Of a DNA stretch of 64,000 nt, positions 51,401-58,108 are shown in pieces. Location: NCBI GenBank assembly GCA_016793465.1, contig JAEUJW010000053.1, forward strand, positions 186,001-250,000, written 5' to 3'. The first letter of the stretch is position 1. Every line of letters begins with the position of its first letter. The position numbers were made by a program, and so were the translations under genes. The notes under the pieces are model-generated. The model searched no databases. It saw only the letters and a program-made list of their open reading frames with translations, and was not told the origin of the DNA. Source of the stretch: Myxococcales bacterium. Lineage in GTDB: Bacteria > Myxococcota > Polyangia > Nannocystales > Nannocystaceae.

Positions 51401-52124
51401 CCTCCAGGGCCTGCGCGCGCTCCACCAGCTCGGCCGCTGGACCACCGTGCAGGCCCGCCTGCCCGGCCTCCTCGGCCTCGCCACCGACCGCGACGACCGC
51501 TGCGCCCGCGTGTGGCTGCACGCGCTCGCGGTGTGGAACCTGCTCGCCGCGAACGACGTCGAGGCCGCCCGCCGCGAGCTCGCCGCCGCCGAGGCCGCCT
51601 GGCCCTACCCGCCGGCCGCCGGCTACCACCTGCAGCACCTGCAGATCGCCGAGGCCCGCACCGCCGTCCTCCTCTACGCCGGCGAGCCCGCGCGCGCCTG
51701 GCAGGCCGTGCTCGACGAGTCCCCCGCGTTCATGCGCAGCGGCCACCTGCAGACCCCGGCCTTCCTGCTCAGCGCCCTCGACATCCGCGCCCGCTGCGCC
51801 CTCGCGGCCCTGCGTGGCAGCCCGCGCGACGGCTCGCTCCGCCGCGCCGCCCTGCGCGCCGCCGACGACCTCCAGGCCACCGGCGGCCGCGGCCACGCCG
51901 ACCTCGTCCGCGCCGGCGCCAGCGACCCCGACCTCCAGACCGCCTACGCCTCGCCCGCCGCCGCCCGCCTGCTGCACTCCGCCGCCCACGCCTTCGAGGC
52001 GGCCCAGCTCGGCATCCACCTCGCGGTCGCCCGCCTCCGCCTCGGCGACCCCGCCGCCTCCGCCGCCCTCACCGCCCAGGGCGCCCGCGATCCCCGCCGC
52101 CTCGCCGCCGTGCTGGCGCCGTGA
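48402..52124 (+). CDS. Ser/Thr protein kinase fused to STAND/AAA-type ATPase and helical repeats
   Basis: 1,240 residues. An N-terminal PknB-like kinase has YEIVRLLGSGAMGLVYEV, VALKTL (Lys59), HRDIKPTNVMVT, LMDFGFVG and GTPAYMAPEQAIGG. An ATPase module follows, with RFVGREPAVQALRDAYAA, Walker A ARGRAGIGKSALVRH near 367 and Walker B AVLWIDDFQWGDP. The last ~550 residues are TPR-like helices. No membrane segment, so a cytoplasmic signalling switch. GTG 48402 sits 10 nt after TACCCT; this start gives MADLEADRLRALMRAT just before the kinase domain. Such fusions are common in myxobacteria. It may control the sigma factor next door. Confidence 0.93.
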   Translation: MADLEADRLRALMRATVFGQPRQPVTIDRYEIVRLLGSGAMGLVYEVFDPKRGEQVALKTLRGQSPRALSLFKREFRALSRINHPNLVALYELGRDEHQFFFTMELVRGSALLKYLWGSEPEGPLPEETPVALPRTGLPPTPVADFARLRGVFHQLAEGVHALHQAHKLHRDIKPTNVMVTPHGRVVLMDFGFVGEQSVGGSYESTAGSMVVGTPAYMAPEQAIGGPRDAACDWYSVGATLYMALTGQIPFHGESLPRMMERKQQGPPPAPRTLVAGAPEDLDALCMQLLSPDPKQRPSGADVLARLHAPGLEVSLGRGAYLSPAATHVGARRFVGREPAVQALRDAYAAVCTTGQPVVVLARGRAGIGKSALVRHVTDELKSTAVVLRARCYERDSVPLKALDSLIDALARHLRQRPRPELAPTIASLAPLFPVLHPTDDPVAELARRGGELDRAAFIALRELFSRLSSPRPAVLWIDDFQWGDPGSAYALQRIVRPPDSPPLLLIASYRSEDSATSPALHALSTMSDTQGLDVRVVELSPLDASEALRLAEAVLGQDTAPARLRKLANEAQGSPQFLHDLARFVAHGPGASPELTLDELLEIRMARLAAAPRRLLEVVAVAGQPIAETFALKAAGVEQDGHAAVQQLLALGLLRSLSAADGDRLDAYHDRAREIVLTHLDGPGLRQLHQDLAAALEACEPTCDPLLLVRLHRGAGDLLRARQHAANAAASAFEKRLWDRAASLYALAADLSSSPSSASEFHLHRADALARSGRSAAAAEAYLAARTGTEEHPGRWNPPAVRLTAFASALLLTAGHREAGKAALAAGFAAVGLSPPAATVGARLAALWRRGQMAVRGTAWTERAAASVPEAELARVDLLWAAAIGDLACEPVAAADVQAQHLLLALQTGEPRRVARALVVDAGLAAHLGPGGRTRMEVALQEARRLAQRLGDASIAALADLVEGSAASLAGDWLMALARAEARTVDDDHGLPWTLWVAHLQGLRALHQLGRWTTVQARLPGLLGLATDRDDRCARVWLHALAVWNLLAANDVEAARRELAAAEAAWPYPPAAGYHLQHLQIAEARTAVLLYAGEPARAWQAVLDESPAFMRSGHLQTPAFLLSALDIRARCALAALRGSPRDGSLRRAALRAADDLQATGGRGHADLVRAGASDPDLQTAYASPAAARLLHSAAHAFEAAQLGIHLAVARLRLGDPAASAALTAQGARDPRRLAAVLAP

Positions 52125-52240
52125 CCTCCCCGGGCCCCTCGTCCGCCGCCGCCGAACCCCGCGAGATCGCCGGCGCCCGGCCTCACGGGCCTGACGCGAC
52201 TTCCCGCCCGCTCGCCCGACCCGTCCCCGCACCCCTGTGT

Positions 52241-52246
52241 TAGCGT
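52241..52246 (+). promoter_or_regulatory. -10 element TAGCGT of the sigma factor gene
   Basis: TAGCGT ends 8 nt before the ATG; no Shine-Dalgarno and no sigma-70-like -35, so it may be recognised by another sigma factor, possibly its own product. Confidence 0.4.
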
Positions 52247-52254
52247 CGCGGTCG

Positions 52255-52938
52255 ATGGCCGACGACTTCGACCTCCTCGAGGCCTGGCGCAGCGGCGACC
52301 TGCAGGCCGGTAGCCAGCTCTTCGACCGCCACTTCGAGAGCATCCACCGCTTCCTCCGCAACAAGGTCGGCGACGACACCGACGAGGTCATGCAGCGCAC
52401 GCTGCTCGCCTGCGTCGAGACCCGCGACCGCTTCCGCGGCGCCTCGTCGTTCCGCACCTACCTGTTCGGCGTCGCTCGCCTCGAGCTGCTCGCGCACTAC
52501 CGCCGCCGCCGCAAGTTCGACTCCCAGGTCGACCTCGAGTCGCGCAGCTTCTACGACCTCGACCCCTCGCCGTCGGTCGTGGTCGCCAAGCACATGGAGC
52601 AGAAGGTCCTCCACGAGGCCCTGCGCCGCCTGCCCGCCGACCTCCAGATCGCCCTCGAGCTGCACTACTGGGAGAACATGTCGGCCACCGAGGTCGCGAC
52701 CGTGCTCGAGATCCCGTCGGGCACCGTCAAGAGCCGCCTGCGCCGCGCCAAGGAGATGCTGCGCGACATCATGGCCGGCCTCGCCCTGTCCAAGCCCACG
52801 CTCGAAAGCACCCTCGGCGACCTCGAGGGCTGGGCCAAGGCCCTCGGTGAAACCCTCCGCGAAGGCGCCGTGGTCTCACGCCCAGCCGCCGACGGCGAGC
52901 CCGCGCCCGCCGCCGGCGACGACGAGACCACGCCATGA
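52255..52938 (+). CDS. ECF-type RNA polymerase sigma factor
   Basis: 227 residues. Region 2 is LFDRHFESIHRFLRNKV with TDEVMQRTLLACVETRDRF and SSFRTYLFGVARLELLAHYR; region 4 is LPADLQIALELHYWENMSA then VLEIPSGTVKSRLRRAKEML (helix-turn-helix). About 55 extra C-terminal residues (GDLEGWAKALGETLREG, Ala/Pro tail) could form a regulatory extension. No adjacent anti-sigma gene is recognisable. The stop overlaps the sppA start (ATGA), coupling a sigma factor to a membrane protease. Confidence 0.93.
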   Translation: MADDFDLLEAWRSGDLQAGSQLFDRHFESIHRFLRNKVGDDTDEVMQRTLLACVETRDRFRGASSFRTYLFGVARLELLAHYRRRRKFDSQVDLESRSFYDLDPSPSVVVAKHMEQKVLHEALRRLPADLQIALELHYWENMSATEVATVLEIPSGTVKSRLRRAKEMLRDIMAGLALSKPTLESTLGDLEGWAKALGETLREGAVVSRPAADGEPAPAAGDDETTP

Positions 52939-54725
52939 ATCAGCCGCCCCGTCGCAGCCGCTTCAAGTCCTTCCTCACGGTCATCGGCGGCGTCACCACC
53001 GCGATCTTCACGCTGATGCTCGTCGTCGGCCTGGCCCGCTGCGCCTGCGGCGGCCCCGGCGTGCCCGCGCGGACGATCCTCGAGCTCGACCTCGAGCGCA
53101 GCTTCGCCGAGGCCAACGCCGACCCGATCGCCAGGCTGCTCGGCGGCGGCGACGCGACCCTCGCCGACGTCGTCGCCACCCTCGAGCGCGCGACCTCCGA
53201 CGACCGCGTGGTCGGCCTCGTCGCCCGCGTCGGCGGCGGCGGCTCCGGCATGGCCGCCACCCAGGAGCTGCGCGACGCCGTCGCCGCCTTCCGCGCCTCG
53301 GGCAAGTTCACCGTGGCCTTCGCCGAGACCTTCGGCGAGTTCAACACCGGCAACCAGGGCTACTACCTTGCCACCGCCTTCGACGAGATCTGGCTGCAGC
53401 CCTCCGGCGACGTCGGCCTCGGCGGCTTCATGTCCGAGACCCGCTTCCTGCGCGGCACCTTCGACCTGCTCGACGTCACGGTCCGCATGGACCACCGCCA
53501 CGAGTACAAGAACGCCCTCAACACCTACACCGAGCGGGCCTACACCCCCGCCCACCGCGAGGCGCTCGGCGCCGTGCTGCAGTCGATGCACGGCCAGTTG
53601 GTCCGCGGCGTCGCCGAGGGCCGCCAGCTCGAGCCGTCCGCCGTGTCGGCGCTGATCGACCGCGGCCCGTTCCTCGGCCCCGAGGCGGCCACCGAGAAGC
53701 TCGTCGACAGGCTCGGCTACCGCGACGAGGTCTACGCCGCCGTCCGCGAGCGCGCCGGCGCCGGCGCCGAGCTGCTGTACGCCGACAAGTACCTCGCCCG
53801 CGCCGGCCGCCCGCACACCCGCGGCCCCCGCATCGCCGTCGTCTACGGCGTCGGCCCGGTCACCCGCGGCAGCAACAGCTTCGACCCGCTGTTCGGCGGC
53901 AGCACCACCATGGGCTCGAAGACCGTCGCCGGCGCCCTGCGCGAGGCCATCGACGACCCCGAGGTCAAGGCCATCGTCTTCCGCGTCGACAGCCCCGGCG
54001 GGTCCTACGTCGCCAGCGACACCATCTGGCGCGAGACCGTGCGCGCCAAGCAGCTCGGCAAGCCCGTCATCGTCAGCATGGGCAACGTGGCCGGCTCGGG
54101 CGGCTACTTCGTGGCCATGGACGCGGCCAAGATCGTCGCCCAGCCCGGCACGATCACCGGCTCCATCGGCGTGCTCGGCGGCAAGATGCTGACCCGCAAG
54201 CTGTTCGAAAAGATCGGCGTCACCCACGACACCATCAAGACCGGCGCCAACGCCGACATGTTCTCCGACCTCGACGACTACTCGAGCCACGGCTGGGCCC
54301 GCTTCCAGGCCTGGCTCGACCGCGTCTACGCCGACTTCACCGGCAAGGTCGCCGCCGGCCGCGGCCTGCCCCTCGCCAGGGTCCAGGAGATCGCCAAGGG
54401 CCGCATCTGGTCCGGCGAGGACGCCAAGAACCTCGGCCTCGTCGACGAACTCGGCGGCTGGCCGGTGGCCCTCCGCCTCGCCCGCGAGGCCGCCGGCCTG
54501 CCCGAGGGCAGCGACATCGAGCTCCGCGTCTACCCCAAGGACAAGGGCCTGCTGGAGCAGCTCATGGGCGACGACCCCGACAACAGCGAGTCCCCCGCCG
54601 CCACCCGCGCCCGCATCGAGCTCGCCCGCGACCTCCAGCCCCTCGCCGAGGAGCTCCGCGCCGTCGGCCTCGGCCCCGGCAACCAGGGCGTGCTCGGCAT
54701 GCCCGACGTGACCGTGAGCCCATGA
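52935..54725 (+). CDS. sppA: Signal peptide peptidase SppA, 67K type
   Basis: 596 residues. One N-terminal membrane anchor (about 13-33), then tandem ClpP-like domains. The catalytic lysine is Lys192 (HRHEYKNALNTYTER) in the first half and the nucleophile Ser388 (GNVAGSGGYFVAM) in the second, as in the E. coli 67-kDa enzyme. It cleaves leftover signal peptides or other membrane peptides at the periplasmic face. It is coupled by ATGA to both the sigma factor upstream and the methyltransferase downstream, an uncommon trio. Confidence 0.94.
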   Translation: MNQPPRRSRFKSFLTVIGGVTTAIFTLMLVVGLARCACGGPGVPARTILELDLERSFAEANADPIARLLGGGDATLADVVATLERATSDDRVVGLVARVGGGGSGMAATQELRDAVAAFRASGKFTVAFAETFGEFNTGNQGYYLATAFDEIWLQPSGDVGLGGFMSETRFLRGTFDLLDVTVRMDHRHEYKNALNTYTERAYTPAHREALGAVLQSMHGQLVRGVAEGRQLEPSAVSALIDRGPFLGPEAATEKLVDRLGYRDEVYAAVRERAGAGAELLYADKYLARAGRPHTRGPRIAVVYGVGPVTRGSNSFDPLFGGSTTMGSKTVAGALREAIDDPEVKAIVFRVDSPGGSYVASDTIWRETVRAKQLGKPVIVSMGNVAGSGGYFVAMDAAKIVAQPGTITGSIGVLGGKMLTRKLFEKIGVTHDTIKTGANADMFSDLDDYSSHGWARFQAWLDRVYADFTGKVAAGRGLPLARVQEIAKGRIWSGEDAKNLGLVDELGGWPVALRLAREAAGLPEGSDIELRVYPKDKGLLEQLMGDDPDNSESPAATRARIELARDLQPLAEELRAVGLGPGNQGVLGMPDVTVSP

Positions 54726-56845
54726 CCGCACCTGTCCCCGCGGACAGTTTTAAGATTGGAAAAAATAGAACGGCTGCCCCCGCGGACAGCCCCGCTCCCC
54801 GGGCCGCACCTGTCCCCGCGGACAGCCCCGCTCCCCGGGCCGCACCTGCCCCCGCGGACAGCCCCGCTCCCCGGACCGCACCTGCCCCCGAGGACAGCCC
54901 CGCTCCCCGGGCCGCACCTGTCCCCACGGACAGTTTTAAAATTGAAATTAAAAAGATCAAAATAGCTGTCCCCGCAGACAGCCCCTCCGCCGACTGGTCG
55001 CGCGTCGACCCGTTCATCGTCGGCGCGCTGTTCGAGGCCAGCCTCGCCGCCCCCGCGCGCCACGCCCGCGGGGCGCACTTCACGGCCGAGCCGGAGATCC
55101 AGCGCGTCATCGGGCCGACGATCGTCCGCCCGTGGATCTCCCGCATCACCGCCGCCACCACCGCCGATGACCTGCTCGCGCTGCACGCCGACCTGCTGCG
55201 CTACCGCGTGCTCGACCCCGCCTGCGGCACCGGCAATTTCCTGTACGTCGCCTACCGCGAGCTCGTCGCCCTCGAGCGCCGCATCCTCACCCGCCTCCGC
55301 GACGAGCACGCCTGCACCATCACCCCCGCCGTCGGCCCGCACCAGTGCCTCGGCATCGACATCGACCCCGAGGCCGTCGCCCTCGCCCGCCGCGTGCTCA
55401 CCCTCGCCGCCGAGCGAGACGGCCGCCCTCTCGCCGATCTGACGCCCACGATCGTCGCCGCCGACGCGCTGTTCTGCGCCTGGCCCCGCGCCGACGCGAT
55501 CGTCGGCAACCCGCCGTTCCAGGCCAAGAACAAGGCCCGACAAGTCCTCGGCCCCGCGACGATGGCTCGCCTGCGCGCGCGTTACCCCGACATCCCCGGC
55601 CGCGCCGACTACTGCGTCTACTGGTTCCGCCGCGCCCACGACGCCCTCGCGCCCGGCGGCCGCGCCGGCCTGGTCGGCACCAACACCATCCGCGAGAACG
55701 ACTCGCGCCGCGGCGGCCTCGACCACATCGTGCGCACCGGCAGCATCACCGAAGCCGTCTCGAGCATGCCCTGGCCCGGCGACGCCGACGTGCACGTCTC
55801 GATCGTCAATTGGATCAAGCACCCGACCGCCGACACCCCGCCGGTGCTCTACACCCGCGACCTCGTCCGCCACGAGCTCCCGCGCATCCACGCCAACCTC
55901 GCCCCCGGCCCCGACACCACCGCCGCCCGCGACCTCGCGCGCAACACGAGCGTCAAGCGCTGCTTCCAGGGCCAGACCCCGGGCCACCGCGGCCTGCTCG
56001 TCGACGCCGTCCTCGCCGACGAGTGGCGCCGCGACGACCCGTCCAGCGCCGAGGTCCTGTTCCCCTACCTCATCGGCGACGACCTGCTCGACCACCCCGA
56101 GAGCGCGCCGTCTCGCCTCATCATCGACTTCGCCGACCGCGACCTCGCGGCCGCCCGCCGCTACGCCCGCCCGTTCGCCCACGTCGAGGCCCACGTGCTG
56201 CCGACCCGCGATCGCGCCGCCGCCCGCGAGTCCGAGCGCAACGCCGAGGCCACGCGCGCCGCCGCCGGCGCCCGCCGCAACAGCCACCACCGCCAGTTCC
56301 TGGGCCGCTGGTGGCTGCCCGCGTTCCGCCGCGAGGACATGCTCGCGACCCTCGCCCGCATCCCCCGCTACATCGCCTGCAGCCGCGTCACCCGCCGCCC
56401 GATCTTCGAGTTCATCCCCGCGACGATCCGCCCCGGCGACGCCATCCAGGTGTTCAGCTTCAGCGACGACTACTCGTTCGGCGTCCTCCAGTCCGACCTC
56501 CACTGGCTGTGGTTCACCGCCCGCTGCTCCGGCCTCAAGGTCGACCCCCGCTACACCTCGAACACCGTCTTCAATAGCTTCCCCTGGCCGCAGGACCCCG
56601 GCCCCGACGCCGTCGCCGCCGTCGCCGCCGCCGCCGAGAGGCTCCGTCTCCAGCGCCGCGACCTCGCCCGCGCCCGCAACAGCGGCCTGCGCCCGCTCTA
56701 CCGCAGCATCGCCGACCTCGACGCCCACCCACTAAAATCGCTGCACGCCGACCTCGACGCCGCCGTCCGCCGCGCCTACGGCATGCCGCGAGACGCCGAC
56801 CCGCTGACCTTCCTCGTCGATCTCAACCACCGCCTCGCCGGGTGA
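54722..56845 (+). CDS. MmeI-like DNA adenine methyltransferase lacking the nuclease domain
   Basis: 707 residues from an ATG overlapping the sppA stop. Residues about 95-380 hold the methyltransferase: ARGAHFTAEPEIQRVI, motif I VLDPACGTGNFLYVA (Asp165), GIDIDPEAVALAR, motif IV AIVGNPPFQAKNK, and TNTIRENDSRRGG. The C-terminal target-recognition part has DDYSFGVLQSDLHWLW and VDPRYTSNTVFNSFPWP. All match MmeI/type IIL and BREX PglX-like enzymes, but the PD-ExK nuclease and helical connector that normally precede are absent. Instead residues 1-90 are translated from a hairpin repeat array (DSPAPRAAPAPA units). No other Met start exists before the domain. Probably an orphan methyltransferase. Confidence 0.82.
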   Translation: MTAPVPADSFKIGKNRTAAPADSPAPRAAPVPADSPAPRAAPAPADSPAPRTAPAPEDSPAPRAAPVPTDSFKIEIKKIKIAVPADSPSADWSRVDPFIVGALFEASLAAPARHARGAHFTAEPEIQRVIGPTIVRPWISRITAATTADDLLALHADLLRYRVLDPACGTGNFLYVAYRELVALERRILTRLRDEHACTITPAVGPHQCLGIDIDPEAVALARRVLTLAAERDGRPLADLTPTIVAADALFCAWPRADAIVGNPPFQAKNKARQVLGPATMARLRARYPDIPGRADYCVYWFRRAHDALAPGGRAGLVGTNTIRENDSRRGGLDHIVRTGSITEAVSSMPWPGDADVHVSIVNWIKHPTADTPPVLYTRDLVRHELPRIHANLAPGPDTTAARDLARNTSVKRCFQGQTPGHRGLLVDAVLADEWRRDDPSSAEVLFPYLIGDDLLDHPESAPSRLIIDFADRDLAAARRYARPFAHVEAHVLPTRDRAAARESERNAEATRAAAGARRNSHHRQFLGRWWLPAFRREDMLATLARIPRYIACSRVTRRPIFEFIPATIRPGDAIQVFSFSDDYSFGVLQSDLHWLWFTARCSGLKVDPRYTSNTVFNSFPWPQDPGPDAVAAVAAAAERLRLQRRDLARARNSGLRPLYRSIADLDAHPLKSLHADLDAAVRRAYGMPRDADPLTFLVDLNHRLAG
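54726..54985. repeat. Hairpin repeat array (REP-like) with AT-rich spacers
   Basis: Seven copies of a 16-bp hairpin (CTGTCCCCGCGGACAG and variants; 6-bp arms, 4-nt loop) start at 54732, 54774, 54810, 54846, 54882, 54918 and 54966. Copies 2-6 are spaced exactly 36 bp (12 codons). The first and last gaps are longer and very AT-rich, each starting right after GGACAG with TTTTAA. The array is in frame with the methyltransferase. The form recalls REP/RAYT-type elements, but no transposase is nearby. Confidence 0.88.
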
Positions 56846-56853
56846 ACCGCGGC

Positions 56854-57426
56854 TCAGAACCGCAGCGGCCGCAGCAGCCCGAGCCCGCGTCGTCCCAAGC
56901 GCACGCGCGTCCGACCGAGCCCGAGCATCACCGCCCCGCCTGCGAGCATGCCGACCCCCGCGAACAGCACCGCCAGCTCGGCGCGCAGGTCCGGCGACGC
57001 CAGCACCTCGTCCCCGGGCCCGATCGTGTGCCCGTGCAGTCCCTCGCGGAGCGTCACGACGATCCCGGTGCCGACCGTCAGGGCCCCGACCAGGGTGACG
57101 ACGATGCCCCCGATGAACAGCCCCCGACGCCCTGGTAGAACCCGCAGCGCGACATCCTGCCCGTACCCCGCGAGCGTGAAGCGCCGCGAGCGCGCCAGCC
57201 CCTCGCCGCGCACGTAGAACGCCCGCGACGGGTCCACCGCGCGGACGCACGGGACCTCGCAGACGACGCGATGGTCGATCCCCTCGGGTCGCCCGAGGTC
57301 ATCGACGACACCGTCGGACACCACCTCGATCAGCTCGACCGCACGATCGGGCCGCGCCGACTCGACCGTGACGTGCACCGGCTGCCCCGCGGTCACCGCC
57401 GCCAGCACGGCCCCGAGCGCCCGCAT
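56854..57426 (-). CDS. Small membrane protein, unknown function
   Basis: 190 residues from the ATG at 57426 (MRALGAVLAAVTAGQPVHV), 2 nt after the stop of the gene upstream. The N-terminal ~95 residues look like a small beta domain with CEVPCVRAVDPSRAFYVRGEG, followed by two membrane helices (GLFIGGIVVTLVGALTVGTGI and AELAVLFAGVGMLAGGAVML) and a basic tail. The plan resembles myxobacterial proteins with a PEGA-like or stress-sensing domain, but I recognise no family. Convergent with the methyltransferase gene (8 bp). Confidence 0.7.
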   Translation of the reverse strand: MRALGAVLAAVTAGQPVHVTVESARPDRAVELIEVVSDGVVDDLGRPEGIDHRVVCEVPCVRAVDPSRAFYVRGEGLARSRRFTLAGYGQDVALRVLPGRRGLFIGGIVVTLVGALTVGTGIVVTLREGLHGHTIGPGDEVLASPDLRAELAVLFAGVGMLAGGAVMLGLGRTRVRLGRRGLGLLRPLRF

Positions 57427-57428
57427 CG

Positions 57429-58018
57429 TTACTTCTTCTTGCCCCGCTTCGCCCCCACCGGCGAGCAGTCGGACTTGAACTTTTTGATAAAGTCGCCGCC
57501 GTCGATCGTGAACAGGTAGCCGTCCGCGTCGTACACGATCGTCGCCGTGCCGCTGTCCGGCGCCCCCTGATCGATCGCCGCCCGCCACAGCGCCGCGAAC
57601 GTGCACGCCGGCGGCTCGACCAGCCGCTCGTCGCCGGTCGCCCGCCCGCGGGGCGCCCGCGCCATCCCGCGGTGCCCGTCGCGCGGCGCCTCGACCGTCA
57701 GGCCCACGCGGATCGAATGCCCGACCGCGAACTCACCGGCCGGCCGCGTCGCCGGGTCGCCCTCGAGCGCCGCGGCCACGAACTCCGCCTCGAGCCTCGG
57801 CTCGCTCGCCGCCGTCAGATCCATGGTCCCGTCGACCCGCACCTGCGAGGCCTGCAGCCGCGACACCCGCGCGTGCGGCCCCGCGTAGTCGGCCAGCGCC
57901 GCGAACCCGGCCACCGCGTCGAACTTCTCGAGCGCGCCGGAGGCGTCGCCGTGTTCGTCCCCGACGGACACCCCGCCAGCACGAGCAGCACCACCACGCA
58001 TCCTCGGACCTCGCGCAC
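57429..58018 (-). CDS. Lipoprotein of unknown function with apparent frameshift
   Basis: A GTG at 58016-58018, 6 nt after TATGCT, opens a convincing lipoprotein signal (REVRGCVVVLLVLAGCPSG), but that frame soon becomes Arg/Ser-rich nonsense and stops at 57815. From about 57960 the -1 frame carries the protein-like body ASGALEKFDAVAGFAALADY, then TIVYDADGYLFTIDGGDFIKK to a stop at 57429. The simplest reading is one lipoprotein of about 195 residues split by a single-base loss near a G4 run (mutation or sequence error). The alternative is the body frame alone from GTG 58055, which lacks a signal. It is followed 2 nt later by the membrane protein gene. Confidence 0.6.
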
Positions 58019-58024
58019 CCGCCG

Positions 58025-58030
58025 AGCATA
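58025..58030 (-). promoter_or_regulatory. -10 element TATGCT of the frameshifted lipoprotein gene
   Basis: Minus-strand TATGCT, 6 nt before GTG 58018. This supports 58018, not 58055, as the true start and so supports the frameshift interpretation. Confidence 0.45.
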
Positions 58031-58069
58031 CCTCCGCCGCGCCGCCCGCGGACACGTGAGCCCGCGCCG

Positions 58070-58100
58070 TTGACGTCGGCCCCCGCCCGTGCCCTAAAGT
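58070..58100 (+). promoter_or_regulatory. Promoter of the 58109 lipoprotein gene
   Basis: TTGACG (58070-58075), 19-bp spacer, TAAAGT (58095-58100), 8 nt to the ATG; no Shine-Dalgarno. Confidence 0.55.
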
Positions 58101-58108
58101 GAGCCCGC

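Noticed and set aside
46221..52457. 2,078-codon minus-strand open frame
   Set aside because: It spans the heme lipoprotein gene and the opposite strand of the kinase gene; the peptide is Gly/Ala/Val/Glu-rich without domains, while both real genes have clear motifs.
54726..54985. CRISPR array
   Set aside because: The 36-bp period is suggestive, but there are no variable spacers: the whole unit repeats, the repeats form 16-bp hairpins and the frame is open through the array.
54530..56728. 732-codon minus-strand frame opposite the methyltransferase
   Set aside because: Gly/Val/Ala/Asp-rich with no motif; the plus strand carries complete methyltransferase motifs.
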